Of a stretch of DNA of 64,000 nucleotides, positions 1 through 12,494 are shown one piece after another. Origin of the DNA: Pictodentalium vernedei (lineage: Eukaryota > Mollusca > Scaphopoda > Dentaliida > Dentaliidae). The position numbers and the translations under genes were made by a program. Position 1 is the stretch's first letter. Every line of letters begins with the position of its first letter. The DNA is taken from contig CM062294.1 in the NCBI GenBank assembly GCA_031216915.1, positions 162,395,455 through 162,459,454 on the forward strand. The letters run 5' to 3'. The notes beneath the pieces were generated by a model. That model searched no databases. It was not told the DNA's origin and worked only from the letters and a program-made list of their open reading frames with translations.

Positions 1-1830
1 GCTGTCGGGTGCTCAGCAGTTTAGATTGTAGTGTTTACGCTGTCGGATGCTCAGCTTAAACTGTAGTGTTTACACTGTCGGGTGCTAAACTTAGATTGTA
101 GTGTTTACCCTGTCGGGTGCTCAGCTTAGATTGTAGTGTTTACGCTGTCGGGTGTTAAGCTTAGACTGTAGTGTTTACGCTGTTGGGTGCTAAGCTTAGA
201 TTGTAGTGTTTACGCTGTCGGGTGCTCAGCTTAGATTGTAGTGTTTACGCTATCGGGTGCTAAGCTTACATTGTAGTGTTTACGCTGTCGGGCGCAGAGC
301 TAAGATTGGAGAGTTTACACTGTCGGGTGCTCAGCTTAGATTGTTGTTTTTACGCTGTCGGGTCCTAAGCTTAGACTATAGTGCGCACGCTGTTGGGTGC
401 TCAGCAGCTTAGATTGTAGTGTTTACGCTGTCGGGTGCTCAGCTTAGACTGTAGTGTTTACGTTGTCGGGTGCTAAGCTTAGACTGTAGTGTTTACGCTG
501 TCGGGTGCTTAGTTTAGACTGTAGTGTTTACGCTGTCGGGTGCTAAGCTTAGATTGTAGTGTTTACGCTGTCGGGTTCTAAGCTTAGACTGTAGTGTTTA
601 CGCTGTCGGGCGCAGAGCTAAGATTGGAGTGTTTACACTGTCGGATGCTCAGCTTAGATTGTTGTTTTTACGCTGTCGGGTCCTAAGCTTAGACTGTAGT
701 GCGCACGCTGTCGGGTGCTCAGCAGCTTAGATTGTAGTGTTTACGCTGTCGGGTGCTCAGCTTAGACTGTAGTGTTTACGCTGTCGGGTGCTAAGCTTAG
801 ACTGTAGTGTTTACGCTGTCGGGTGCTTAGCTTAGACTGTAGTGTTTACGCTGTCGGGTGCTAAGCTTAGATTGTTGTGTTTACGCTGTCGGGTTCTAAG
901 CTTAGACTGTAGTGTTTACGCTGTCGGGTGCTCAGCTTTTATTGTAGTGTTTACACTGTCGGGTGCTAAGCTTAGATTGTAGTGTTTACCCTGTCGGGTG
1001 CTCAGCTTAGATTATAGTGTTTACGCTGTCGGGTGCTAAGCTTAGACTGTAGTGTTTACGCTGTTGGGTGCTAAGCTTACATTGTAGTGTTTACGCTGTC
1101 GGGTGCTCAGCTTACATTGTAGTGTTTACGCTGTCGGGTGCTAAGCTTACATTGTAGTGTTTACGCTGTCGGGTGCCCAGCTGAGATGGTAGTGTTTTTT
1201 TCGCTGTTGGTTGCTAAGCTTAGATTGTAGTGTTTACGCTGTCGGGTCCTCGGCTTAGATTGTAGTGTTCACACTGTCGGGCGCTCAGCTTCGATTGTAG
1301 TGTTTACGCTGTCGGGTGCTAAGCTTAGATTGTAGTGTTTACGCTGTCGGGCGCAGAGCTAAGATTGGAGTGTTTACGCTGGCGGGTGCTAAGTTTAGAT
1401 TGTAGTGTTTACGCTGTCGGGGACTCAGCTTAGATTGTAGTGTTTACGCTGTCGGGTGCTCAGCTTAGATTGTAGAGTTTAGGCTGTCGGGTGCTAAGCT
1501 TAGATTGTAGTGTTTACGTTGTCGGGTGCTTAGCTTAGATTCGGGTGCTCAGCTTCGATTGTAGTACTTACGCTGTCAGGTGCTCAGCTTAGATTGTAGT
1601 GTTCACGCTGTCGGGTGCTAAGCTTAGACTGTAGTGTTTACGCTGTCGGGTGCGAAGCTTACACTGTAGTGTTTACGGTGCCGGGTGTTCAGCTCAGATT
1701 GTTGTGTTCACGCTGTCGGGTGCTCAGCTTAGATTGTAGTGTGCACGCTGCCGGGTGCTCATCTAAGATTGTAATGTTTACGCTGTCAGGTGCTAAGCTT
1801 AGAATGTAGTGTTCACGCTGTCAGGTGCCA
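1..1830. repeat. 37-bp satellite array A
   Basis: Roughly 49 head-to-tail units of about 37 bp, typified by AAGCTTAGATTGTAGTG followed by TTTACGCTGTCGGGTGCT. Units vary mainly at the A/C before AGCTT, at AGATTG versus AGACTG, and at CGG versus TGG. A higher-order repeat is visible: the variants 'cgcagagc', 'tcctaagc', 'gcgcacgc' and 'cagcagctt' recur at an exact 318-bp spacing (293/611, 363/681, 383/701, 402/720). The array begins before the window. Short ORFs inside it, such as 1615-1809, are artefacts of the repeat. Confidence 0.95.
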
Positions 1831-2515
1831 ATTTAACCAATTGCACTAAACACGATTTGTCACAAAACAATATTCGCTGGCTGAGATGTTGGCACCAAAA
1901 AACTTGCTTTCACTAGTGGAGGGAAGCCATTTCAGCAGTGAAGAGCGAGTTTGATGACGAAACGAAAAGACAATTTTTCAATTACAAGGAAATCGTCAGC
2001 TGACAATATAGACGGACACAATAATCGTGAAACACACTCCTCAAACCCAGGGATGTTTTTTTCAATAAGGGGTTAGAAATAGTGTTTGGACAAACGTTCA
2101 AAGTTAATTGTCAGTTAGTGGTCATGAAGCATTTGTTTTCTTTCATAAAACATTACAGGTGATCAGCTTTCCATAAGGCGGCATTCAGTTAAAGTGACTC
2201 GCAAAGGTATTGAGTATTTTTCGAATTAACAGTAATTAGTTGATTAATCTGTACGTACCGACAACATTCAGCCTGACCATTAATTGATTCAGTGGCATGG
2301 ATATAACTTAGGTAATCGTCCATTTCGACTATCGAAGATTTCGTCAGAACGTTAGCGTTCTGTTGGATTTTTATGTGACCAAATGTCCGTTCACCAGGCC
2401 TGACATTACGAAACATACAGGAGGGCTAAACATTTCCCTCCTAAATCCACTCCGGAGGGCAAATGCTCTCGCCAGGATACACATCATCATTTGCGTTCCA
2501 TTCTATTCTATCTCC

Positions 2516-2550
2516 CAGTAGGGAGATTGAACAGAACGGAACTCAGGTGA
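2516..2550. repeat. Short hairpin near 2.5 kb
   Basis: A dyad around 'CCCAGTAGGG' with arms reading GTTCCattctat and agaacgGAACTC, spanning roughly 2487-2545. The equivalent at 12606-12658 is better preserved. The CAGTAG centre resembles the 'gccagtaggc' hairpins at 38.6 and 39.7 kb, so these may be one family. Confidence 0.5.
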
Positions 2551-2960
2551 CAACATATTTAAGGAAGTCTTCATGCTTCATACAGTAAGTATACAAATAA
2601 TAAGATTGACCACATCTATCCATAGGAGTAATTCCAGGGAGATGTGGACAGCATCTTAAGATAGAATTGTACTTTCTACAACAATGTTCAAATATTATTC
2701 TACATCTAACTGGCTGCATTAGCAGAGAGTCACATACCACCAGTACCATGAAGGTGACAGAATGTTTGATCATGAAGCCCATTGGTGCCGTTGAGTTTAA
2801 CTTTTCAGCAAATGATATATTACTTTTTGTCATGTGGATAAAGTGACACGCAGAAACTATGCGTATAAAATATAAGTATTACTGCAAAACAATTTGTGAT
2901 GTGTTTAATTGGCTGGATGCAGGAGGGATAAAAACAAGGGGCCCCAGGGGGCCTTGGGGC

Positions 2961-4345
2961 GCTCACCTGACATGGTAGTCTAAATATCAAACCAGGGACT
3001 TGACTTGAATAAGCTGCATATGCCCCTCCTAAGAAAAGCATATACCAACTAGATGAAGCTATTGTGCCAACACAGTACACAGGATTTACTTCTATTTTCA
3101 GTTCCTGCTCTTTTACGTCCCAAAATTGAGATAAACGCATAAAAAAACAATTTTTTTTTTTTATTTTTGTTCCCAAACAAAATATTTTCAGACGAAAAAT
3201 TGTTTTTCTTCTTCCCACCCGGCCCCCAAATGTTCAGTGTAAATTTTTTTTTGTCTTAAAATTGACCAAAATGTATACAAATCATAAAAAATCTCATTTC
3301 CGGATTTTGATCCAAAATATCTAAGTCCGGACCGGGACCCCAAATTTTGAGCCTAATTATGAACCCAGGGATTTGGCTTGAACAAACTTGAATCTTACCT
3401 CTGCTATGCATGCTGCATACCAAACATCAAAAGATTCCTATTGGTAGATCTGAAGAAGAAGATTTTTAAAGACTATTCCTCATACTGCACTAATTTAAAT
3501 ATTTGGGCTCCCATTGAGAGCCCAAATATGGACCTAAGGAATTGATTTCGACAAATCTGTAACACAATCTTCCAAAGATGTTATATGTAAAATTTGAAAG
3601 CTTTTGGCGCAGGGGTTTGGGAGAAAAGTGGTGTTAAATATTTCCCCATTACCCACAGTGTTAAAAAATGCTGACTCCACACTTTTTCAAAGTCACCAAA
3701 AAGTACCCCATGATAAAACCGATAGCATTTTTTTTTACCATTCCATTCTGTTGGTCCTAAGGAAGCTTCACACCAATTAAGAATTCTCAGTGCCATGTAG
3801 TTTTGGAGATATTGACGTTTTAATTGTTGTTCTATTTTAGCTCCTGCGGTTCCCATGGGGCGAAGGGAAAAAATGGGGCATAAATTAAGTACTTATGACC
3901 CAATAAGCCCTCATATCAGATTTGGTTCAAATCTGGCTCTCGTTTTGGAAAATAGAAATGTTGGGCTTGGCGAAAATTCTAGCCTCTCCCAGAACAAAGG
4001 TAAATATTGCCCGTCAAACTTCTCTTCAACAAACTTGACTCTACACCTCAAATGGAAGCTGCGTACCAAATATGAAGTCTCAGCTACAGCTGGTTCATGA
4101 GAAGAAGATTTTTTAAAATTTTCTGCATTTTGGCCCCACCCCCTCCTCAATATGAGCAGAAACGCAATTTGAAGAAAAACTCAAATGCCCCTATATAACT
4201 TGCTACTCATGTGAATTTTCATTAAACTGCAGCTAGTGGCTTGGGAGAAAATGACCCAAACACCACCTTCACGACGTACGACGGACGACAGACGACGGAC
4301 AAAAAGTGATCAGAAAAGCTCACCCTGACTTTCAGTCAGGTGAGC
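2961..4345. mobile_element. Nested TIR element (GCTCACCTGAC termini)
   Basis: The left terminus GCTCACCTGAC (2961-2971) is the exact complement of the right terminus GTCAGGTGAGC (4335-4345). The right end also forms a local hairpin around 'gactttcagtc'. Just inside it lies a 'cgacggacgacagacgacggac' type tract. From memory, repeats with this end structure are widespread in marine molluscs; I could not check this. There is no transposase ORF. It sits inside the 2.0-kb element and is shared with copy B, where the right end has been deleted. Confidence 0.6.
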
Positions 4346-4914
4346 TAATAACAGTTTTAAGAAATCAAGAGGGCTCTAGAAGGGTAGCCCTCCAACCCTC
4401 CTTGATAATGCCAGGCCTGGTTCACTCTTGAAATGAATGTCAAATCATTTTTAAAAATTCGAATAATTTACCAGACAACGACAAAATACTCCTCTCTTCC
4501 CATTCGCGTTTTGGCATCGAAACACTTTTCTTGGAAATAATAAATCCAGAATGGCACCAGATTGTTTCGAACCAACGTGAACACTGACGTAGAATAAGCG
4601 GAAAGTCTTCTGATTTCGTTGCCTTGATATCGAACTACTGTGGAACTGTTCTACACAATTTGAGGATGTATTACGAGTATCGATAATCCTCAAACAAGCA
4701 AACGAACATCCAAGCGAATCACTTTTGAAGCATCAGCTAATGTTGCAATCTTTTTGTACTGTGATCACAAAAGTGGTCTCTTATGCGATCAAATCACTAT
4801 CCGGTGACAACATACTTGCACCAGTGGGTCGAGATTTCAAAAATAAAGCGAAATTATTGCAGAATCTTACAAAATGAACAGGATATTGAATTCACTTCAA
4901 TTTCTTCCACCACT

Positions 4915-4980
4915 GTCCGACACGAGGTGAACCCGTCTGTCGAAAGTGCGGTAAACCCGAAAATATAAATTAAATAAATA
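4915..4980 (+). repeat. SINE 3' tail fragment with TAAA tail
   Basis: The segment 'cgaaagtgcggtaaacccg' followed by 'aaataaataaat' matches the 3' end of the SINE at 15591-15948. Only the tail region is recognisable. The same fragment occurs at 14072-14150 as part of the segmental duplication. Confidence 0.6.
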
Positions 4981-5041
4981 AATTATTTTGTTGCTGTATA
5001 CACATGTAGCAGTAGAAATTAAAAACTACAAAACAATTGTT

Positions 5042-5092
5042 GCAGAGGGTGTCAAAGCCTAATTGAATGTCTTTCTGACACCCTCTGTTTCG
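5042..5092. repeat. Imperfect hairpin GAGGGTGTCA / TGACACCCTC
   Basis: Two 10-bp arms, GAGGGTGTCA and TGACACCCTC, flank a loop of about 20 bp. The copy at 14215-14261 carries the same arms. It is probably a remnant of a small TIR element; no function can be assigned. Confidence 0.5.
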
Positions 5093-5237
5093 GACATTTA
5101 GAAGTAGGGATGTTACCCTTGGTAAGGATGATGTGGCTTCAGGGCATAGGGAAATTTACGAAATAAACATTACGCACGAATGAATCCAGGTGCAATGAGG
5201 TAGGAATAGTAAATTTAATCCGTTAGCTTTCCGCACT

Positions 5238-7300
5238 CACTGATGACAATGCAATTGCAGATATAATTTCCGGCATCAACAGTGCTGTACGAAGCCAAAA
5301 TATTTCCCATTATGCCACATTAATTTACAGTTACTTATTATAACTAAAGATTACTTAATTATTACTAACCATAGAAAACAAGTTACAATTAGGAATTTAG
5401 CACGAATTGACTTAATCAATATCGATACACAAAACAGGGAATAAGAAACTTACAATTATTTAAAATTGTAACTGATTACTGAATACTTCAATTATCTTAA
5501 TTGATGTGGGTCTGAACACTGGCTGCATGATCAGCCCAATGTTCCATGCTGTGAAGCATTGAACGGATGAAGCAATCAACGCAGCTCAATTTATAAATTA
5601 CCAGTTATTAATTAAAAATATTACTAAATAGATATTAATAGATATATTTAGCCCATGCAGTAATTTGACTGTACCTTGATTCAAGAAATCCTTATATCCT
5701 CCTCATTCCAGGTTATTATAATAAATATTTTCCTTACATCTTCCCATGGATTTTACAGAAATAAATATAACAGTTTCACTAAAACACAGATATCATAATT
5801 TACAAAGTCTATTTTTCTAGACAAAACTGGGGGAATTGTTTCAAATCCTTGTCCAGAAAATCACCCTAACAGACACTGGTGAGCAGTAAACAAATCTCTC
5901 CAAAAGAATTGCATAGACAGATTTAACTGCCCAATAACTTTAATGTTAGTTTGGTGAATTAGTGAACTGTGCGTGCTGTTTTGCTGAATTGCATGTGAAG
6001 CAAACTGGACTTTAGGTAATTGAGAAAATCAATCACCTGTAACTGGACATCACTGAGTCAGATGCTCAGCTGCAATATAAACCCTGAAACATTTTATACA
6101 TATTTATATCTAAGGGCAAACTAAAGTTTTCAATGTAAATTATGTTCCATTCTACACCACAGTACTTCACTTAAAAACAGGACTAATTTCTACTGACTTA
6201 ATATAATAATAAATATTTTGTACAGTTAAAATAAAAATATATTGCAACATCCCGAATTCTGATCCTGTCACGGTAGCTTTGACACACGGATGTTATTTCG
6301 GAACGTGCTCGATGCAGTGAGAGTAAATATTTCTATATCTTTACCGTGGTCTCAGATACAATTATAAGTTTCCAGCGAAGTTTTCTATAATATATAGTTT
6401 AGCGTATAGTGAAAAAGTGTCATATGCACATTGTGCTTGCACAAAATCTTTTATCTCCACGAGACTGGTTTTGAGGATATACAGGATGTATTGCTGTGAG
6501 TTGCGCTTGTGCGACAAGTAGCTATACCTTCCTCCAAAGCGAGTCGAGCGCGGTAAAAGATAGTACACCAGCACAATGAGTACACACACATTATCGACCA
6601 TTCAGTCACAATTCAGACAAACAAACAAAGCCATACTCAGTTGATCAAAACAATGGGATTCGAATTTCATGTCTTTAACACGAGCGGCACGTGAGGAACT
6701 GCTTTCATAGTGACTTATTAAAAAATTGTATTAAGGTCATAAAGAATAATAAACTCGGTCCGAGTATGATTTTTCCATCGGCAAATTATGTTTCGAACCA
6801 AATTGAATTCAGTCTATTAGGTCACCCAAGGCGCAGGTGGCTTGTTTGCGAGAACAACTAAAGAATTTCGTTTTTGTAGTGTGCAAGTATATCTTTAATT
6901 ACATGACGTCAATTCATTCATAATTTGCAGAAGCGTACAAATGACAAGGAAAATGAGGCCCCATCTAAAAGTTCTCTCAGTGCATCTTCCATGTATTTCG
7001 ATTGATTTTTTTTTTTGTGGGAGGGGAGTAGGGGTAGCTTGGATAATTGTTCATGAACTAACATGGAATGTATGTTGCGAGAAACTTGACTCATTGTTCG
7101 CTGCAGCGTTATTGCTTTTTGACATTGTGTTCACCAGTAACAATGACGGAAATAGTCCTCCAGGACGCGCGTGCGTTATTGTCCCGCGATGTTATGTGAC
7201 TTTTGTTTTTACTGATGTAACAATACAAGACCTCCTATCGTTATTGATACTAGCGCTTGCGATTGCAAAATTAAACGGCAGCTTGTTTCTGTTTGGTGCT
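5238..7300. other. AT-rich DNA with no recognised feature
   Basis: I see no repeat match within the window, no long ORF and no RNA gene. The reverse 79-codon ORF at 6362-6601 and the forward 124-codon ORF at 6941-7315 lack recognisable domains. The second runs into the MITE at 7301, which argues against a real exon. This may be intronic or intergenic. Confidence 0.5.
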
Positions 7301-7507
7301 ACAGTACGTAGATAGTGTATTTTCACTAAATCACACGCAGAGTGGAGATTCCACCCAAGCAATAATTTGCAAATTTGTTGCAAACCATAACCAGCACAAG
7401 CAAAGTTTCAGCGAATCCATTGGTTGAAACATTGCTTGTGTTTTAGCTTGGGTGATAACTTCACTCCACGGGTGATTTAGTTTCAATCCACTTTCCACGT
7501 ACTGCAG
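7301..7507. mobile_element. MITE with ACAGTACGT termini, copy 1
   Basis: Terminal inverted repeats ACAGTACGTaGAtAGTG and, at the right end, CACTTTCCACGTACTGc enclose about 207 bp. The subterminal motifs 'taaatcac..cgcagagtggag' and 'ctccacgggtgattta' are inverted copies of one another. The same element occurs at 16115-16330 and 42804-43064. The third copy has a clear 3-bp target-site duplication, which would fit a PIF/Harbinger-type element, but no transposase is present to confirm that. Confidence 0.75.
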
Positions 7508-8790
7508 TTGGTGTGTAAAAGCCGTTACGCTGTGACAATGGTCACAACTTAACAGCTTTCACGTCATCACACGTCGTTTATGGACGTAGTTACTGTGCTG
7601 ATTGACTTTATGCTATCTTGAGGGAGGCAGATAGTTTTGCGATATTTTGCGTTAGCGTCTCAGAAATCTAGTCGTAGAGAGATAAGAGATAACAACTCAA
7701 GAATTTAGAGTAACGTCAACGCTCTTCGGATTGATATAAATATTATCGATGAACGAAATGAAAATTAATCGTTTAGGAATGACTATTACGTGGCGTTGAG
7801 CTCGCTCCATTGAGGTGTCATAAGCTTTTATTTTGTGATGAACAATGAAACATTTTAGGTATTCGAAAGCATTATTTTACGCGCCTCGCCTGTCATTCAT
7901 GCTTGGTAAAAGGGTTGAGTTAATAATATATTACATAAATAACCATCATTACTCATGACGTAGAAATGAGTTCTTGTAGGTATTCTTCATCCAGATTACC
8001 AATGTAATTACCGCTTGGATTGGTGCAATGAAATGTCACTTTGTTACCAACTGATCAAGACACTTCTGTTGGGGAACAAAAAGTTTATTAAAAGAATGAC
8101 AGCTCATCACGTACTTGTCTAATCCAATAAGGTTATCACTGAACGCACAGGGAAGTGTGCTGAGAATTCATTAATCAAAGATTTGTAAATCAATTATAAC
8201 TCGAATAAAACTCTGAGGTTCCAGACTCGCACGCGCCGTGAGCTGACATTTAGTTTCCTCGCTATGTGACTTTCTGTTTAGTATCCCTGTCAGTAGATCA
8301 GCTTTCTCCAGCGTAGAGCCAAACGCTTTCTCGTGGTAGCCTGGCATTTGTCATCAGATGTAGGTTTCCAGGGTTTTTCCTTCTGATTGTGTTGGAGGTT
8401 GTCTATCCCCCGTTGTTCCTTGACTTTATCAAATGCTCCTGAACCGGCTGTCTAGTGGCAAATGAGATTTGCGAGTTATTACATTCCTAGAGTGTAGCAA
8501 AGATCAGACTATGTTAACAGTAGAGCGCAGTTTTGTACACTGTACAGATTTTATTCATATCAGGCTGAGGAATTGTAATGAAACATTCCTATGCAATCTA
8601 TTTTATAATACAAAACGCATGCGGTTATATAGTTTCTCAAGGAAATAGACCTTTCTAATAAATTTTAAATGGAAAATGTACGAATACCTCAGCTGTGAAT
8701 TGTACCCAATACATGCAGTGAGTAAAAGGCCAACAAGGTCCTTAATGAAATCGTTACTTCTGTTTTACAAACTTTCACTGAACACTGTTA
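7508..8790. other. No recognised feature
   Basis: Unremarkable AT-rich sequence without an ORF of interest or any repeat match that I could find elsewhere in the window. Confidence 0.45.
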
Positions 8791-8799
8791 CAGGTACTA

Positions 8800-8861
8800 A
8801 TTGTAACTACTACTACTACATCTACTACTACTGCTACTACTACTGCTGATACTACTACTAT

Positions 8862-8893
<32 letters not shown>

Positions 8894-9220
8894 TTTCAGT
8901 ATCTGCTCGGAAATTTATATTATACCAACTACAAATACCTCTACTTCTGTATCTAGTATTGTTACTTCTACTACAAAATACAACTAGAATATAAGTAAAA
9001 GACGACCCGAGACCATCATTATTATCTATCCTAAATGAAATCACGATTTTGAAGTTACCATCATTTACGTACAACTGCTACTGGTACCTCTACAATTAAT
9101 ACTACTACTGTTGCTACACCATGGTATCTGTTACTTATTCTATTAAAACCCCGGCTACTACAGCTTCTACTACTACAAAACTAATATTTAGATATTATTA
9201 TTACTATCACCAACACCGCT
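8800..9220. repeat. TAC/CTA trinucleotide microsatellite, partly decayed
   Basis: A dense (CTA)n tract at about 8803-8893 is followed by scattered 'tactactac' remnants to about 9220. The reverse 99-residue ORF at 8775-9074 with Val runs is a translation of this microsatellite and not a gene. Confidence 0.9.
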
Positions 9221-9599
9221 ACTATAAGGGCTGCAGGCAAGTGCGTTGGGAAAATGATATGATCGAAACCTGAATCGTCCGGCCTGTGATGGCTTCAGTT
9301 CGACTGACAAATATTCCAGCTCCATGCTCTAGCCATGCCTTTGTCGAAGGCATGTCTTGGTGATGTGATTGGAATATTAGCCAGTCGGGATTATAGGTAA
9401 AAAAATTAAGGCCTCGTGGATGTTTATGCGTGAATAAATAAAATTTACAGGTAGCTGTCATGACAAAGAGATCACACGTAGAGAACCGGTATATTGCACT
9501 GGTCGAACTGAGCAACCGAAATTCGGAATAAGGTACTACAAACCTTCACTTATGTGGCAGACTTTGTGTGTAAAATAAGTACAAGTATTTACTGTATGT

Positions 9600-9950
9600 A
9601 TTAACCACTTGAACCCTGTTGGTATCTTCCATATCAGTTCAATGCCGGCAAGTGGAAGAGTCCATATTCTTTATTTGGGGTTTCAGCAATTAATATTGTC
9701 AACGTGCAGCCTTGGGGCTGCATTGGTACAACAACGAATATTTTCGGCGTGCAGCTTTGGGGTCGCACGTTGAAAATATTGATCGGTCTACCAAACACAT
9801 TAATTTAACAGGCATCCTACTTAAAAAAGTTATGAAGTATCACATTCCTGTGCGTGAAAAGAGGCCTCACGGGTTCAAAGAGGTACGAAAGTGCACCATT
9901 ATTACCAACAGGGAATTCATGTGTTAGAACCCGATTCTGACCAGCATGTC
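9600..9950 (+). repeat. Interspersed repeat with 'cgtgcagccttggggctgca' motif, copy 1
   Basis: This segment shares ordered motifs with 20490-20960. They include 'ggtatcttccatatcagtt', a strand of 'ggaagagtccatattcttta', the 'cgtgcagccttggggctgca' block, and then 'gaagtatcac' and 'aaaagaggcct'. In copy 1 the block appears twice (about 9703 and 9750), diverged, so it no longer forms a clean hairpin. Confidence 0.65.
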
Positions 9951-10157
9951 CTGACTAGAAATTAAGAGGAGAGGTATCACCCCCATAAACCACCCTTCCC
10001 GACTCCCGTCGAAAGAAGCGACTGTTTCTATCGATGATACTACCCCTTTTAATCTTGCCATAGTCGTTGTCTCCTATAATAAGGCAATCATCACTCCATG
10101 GTTGGAGAGCAAACTTACTTTTGGTGATACACATACCAATGTGAATCATGCCCAAGC

Positions 10158-11945
10158 TCAGATTAGACTGTAGTGTTCACGCTGTCGGGTGCTCAGCTTA
10201 GACTGTAGTGTTTAAGCTCCCAGGTACTAAGCTTAGACTGTAGTGTGTACTCTGTCGGGTGCTAAGCTTAGATTGTAGTGTTTACGCTGTCGGGTGCTCA
10301 GCTTAGATTGTAGTGTTTACGCTGTCGGGTGCTCAGCTTAGATTGTAGTGTTTACGCTGTCGGGTTCTAAGCTTAGGTTGTAGTGTTCACGCTGTCGGGT
10401 GCTAAGCTAAGATTGTAGTGTTCACGCTGTCGGGTGCTCAGTTTAGATTGTCGTGTTTACGCTGTCGGGTGCTCGGCTTAGATTACAGTGTTTACGCTGT
10501 CGGGTGCGCAGCATAGATTGTACGGTTTACGCTGTCGGGTGCTCAGCTTAGATTGTAGTGTTTACGCTATCGGGTCCTAAGCTTAGACTGTAGTGCTCAG
10601 CTGTCGGGTGCTCAGCAGCTTAGATTGTAGTGTTTACGCTGTCGGATGCTCAGCTTAAACTGCAGTGTTTACGCTGTCGGGTGCTAAGTTTAGATTGTAG
10701 TGTTTACGCAGTCGGGTGCTAAGTTTGGACTGTAGTGTTTACGCTGTCGGGTGCTAAGCTTAGACTGTAGTGTTTACGCTGTCGGGTGCTAAGCTTAGAT
10801 TGTAGTGTTTACGCTGTCGGGTTCTAAGCTAAGACTGTAGTGTTTACGCTGTCGGGTGCTCAGCTTATATTGTAGTGTTTACGCTGTCGGGCGATAAGCT
10901 TAGTTTGTAGTGTTTACACTGTCGCGTGGTCAGCTTAGATGGTAGTGTTTACGCTGTCGGGTGCTAAGCTTAGACTGTAGTGTTTACGCTGTCGGGTGCT
11001 AAGCTTACATTGTAGTGTTTACGCTGTCGGGTGCTCAGCTTAGATTGTAGTGTTCACGCTGTCGGGTGCTAAGCTTAGATTGTAGTGTTTACGCTGTCGG
11101 GTGCTCAGCTTAGATGGTAGTGTTTACGCTGTCGGTTGCTAAGCTTAGATTGTAGTGTTCACGCTGCCGGGTGCTCAGCTTAGATTGTAGTGTTTACGCT
11201 GTCGGGTGCTCAGCTTTGATTGTAGTGTTTACGCTGTCGAGTGCTCAGCTTAGATTTTAGTGTTTACGCTGTCTGGTGCTAAGCTTAGATTATAGTTTTT
11301 ACGCTGTCGGGTGCTAAGCTTAGCATGTAGAGTTTACGTTGTCGGGTGCTAAGCTTAGATTGTAGTGTTTACACTGTCGGGTGCTCAGCTTAGATTGTAG
11401 TGTTTACGCTGTCGGGTGCTAAGCTTAGATTGGAGTGTTTACGCTGTCGGGTGCTAAGCTTAGATTGTAGTGTCTACGCTGTCTGGTTCTCAGCTTAGAT
11501 TGTAGTGTTTACGCTGTCGGGTGCTCAGCTTAGATTGTAGTGTTTACGCTGTCGGGTGCTAAGCTTAGATTGTAGTGTTTACGCTGTCGGGTGCTCAGCT
11601 TAGATTGTAGTGTTCACGCTGTCGGGTGCTCAGCTTAGATTGTAGTTTTTACGTTGTCGGGTGCTAAGCTTACATTGTAGTGTTTACGCTGTCTGGTGCT
11701 AAGCTTAGATTGTAGTGTTCACGCTGTCGGGTGCTTAGCTTAGATTGTAGTGTTTACGCTGTCGGGTGCTCAGCTTAGATTGTAGTGTTTACGCTGTCGG
11801 GTGCTAAGCTTAGATTGTAGTGTTTACACTGTCGGATGCTAAGCTTAGACTGTAGTGTTCAAGTAGCCTGGTGTTCAGCTTATTGTAGTGTTCACGCTGT
11901 CAGGTGCTAAGCTTAGGTTGTTGTGTTCACACCCTCGGGTGCCAA
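10158..11945. repeat. 37-bp satellite array B
   Basis: About 48 units of the same 37-bp repeat as in 1-1830, in the same orientation. Both arrays run into the same downstream linker ('ccaatttaaccaattgca'). The irregular unit containing 'cagcagctt' appears near 10612, but I did not see a clear 318-bp higher-order period here, so homogenisation differs between the arrays. Confidence 0.95.
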
Positions 11946-12494
11946 TTTAACCAATTGCAATAAACATGATTTGGCACAAAACAATCTTCGCTGGCAGAGA
12001 TGTTGACACCAAAAAACTTGCTTTCGCTAGTGGAGGGAAGCCATTTCAGCAGTGAAAAGCGAGTTTGATGACGAAACTAATAAACAATATTTCAATTACA
12101 AGGAAGTCGTCAGCTGGCAATATAGGCGGACACAATAATCGTGAAACGCACTCCTCAAACCCAGGGATGTTTTTCAATGAGGTGTTAGAAATAGTGTTTG
12201 GACAAACGTTCAAAGTTAATTGTCAGTTAGTGGTCATGAAGCATTTGTTTTCTTCCATAAAACATTACAGGTGATCAGCTTTCCAAAAGGCGGCATTCAA
12301 TTAAAGTCACTCGCAAAGGTGTGGAGTATTTTTCGAATTAACAGTAATTAGATGATTAATCTGTACGTACCGACAACATTCAGCCTGACCATCAATTGAT
12401 TCAATGGTTAGATATTACTTAGGTAATCGTCCATTTCGACTATCGAAGATTTCGTCAGAACGTTAGACTTCTGTTGGATTTTTATGTGACCAAA

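Larger units (their letters stand above)
2395..4419. mobile_element. Non-autonomous TIR DNA transposon, 2.0 kb, 6-bp TSD
   Basis: The left end CAGGCCTGACATTA and the right end, read as its complement CAGGCCTGGCATTA, form terminal inverted repeats. The flanks GTTCAC at 2389-2394 and 4420-4425 are a perfect 6-bp target-site duplication. Subterminal sequence is rich in 'ggagggc' motifs. No transposase ORF is visible. The termini resemble those of hAT elements, but hAT usually makes 8-bp duplications, so the superfamily is uncertain. A second, shorter element with the same termini and a 6-bp TSD lies at 49543-50339. A further TIR element is nested inside this one. Confidence 0.75.
1..5237. repeat. 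Segmental duplication, copy A
   Basis: This block matches 10158-14408 in direct orientation. It comprises a 37-bp satellite array, a short linker, a 2-kb TIR element and a SINE-tail/hairpin segment. Similarity ends at 'ttagctttccgcactc', after which the two copies diverge. Copy A is interrupted by the window start, so its full length is unknown. Relative to copy A, copy B lacks about 1.03 kb (roughly 3730-4760) and has about 90 bp extra near 13324-13413. No coding function is apparent; the 96-residue reverse ORF kept in both copies is explained by the duplication. Confidence 0.9.

Noticed and set aside
1..1830. CRISPR-like regular repeats
   Set aside because: The 37-bp units are contiguous with no unique spacers, so this is a satellite array in a eukaryotic context.
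2543..2833. 96-codon reverse ORF conserved at 12654-12944
   Set aside because: Both lie in the segmental duplication inside a non-autonomous transposon. Conservation is explained by recent duplication and there is no recognisable domain.
6941..7315. 124-codon forward ORF as a gene
   Set aside because: It is hydrophobic but without a clear family, and it terminates inside a MITE.
8775..9074. Val-rich reverse ORF
   Set aside because: Translation of a TAC microsatellite.
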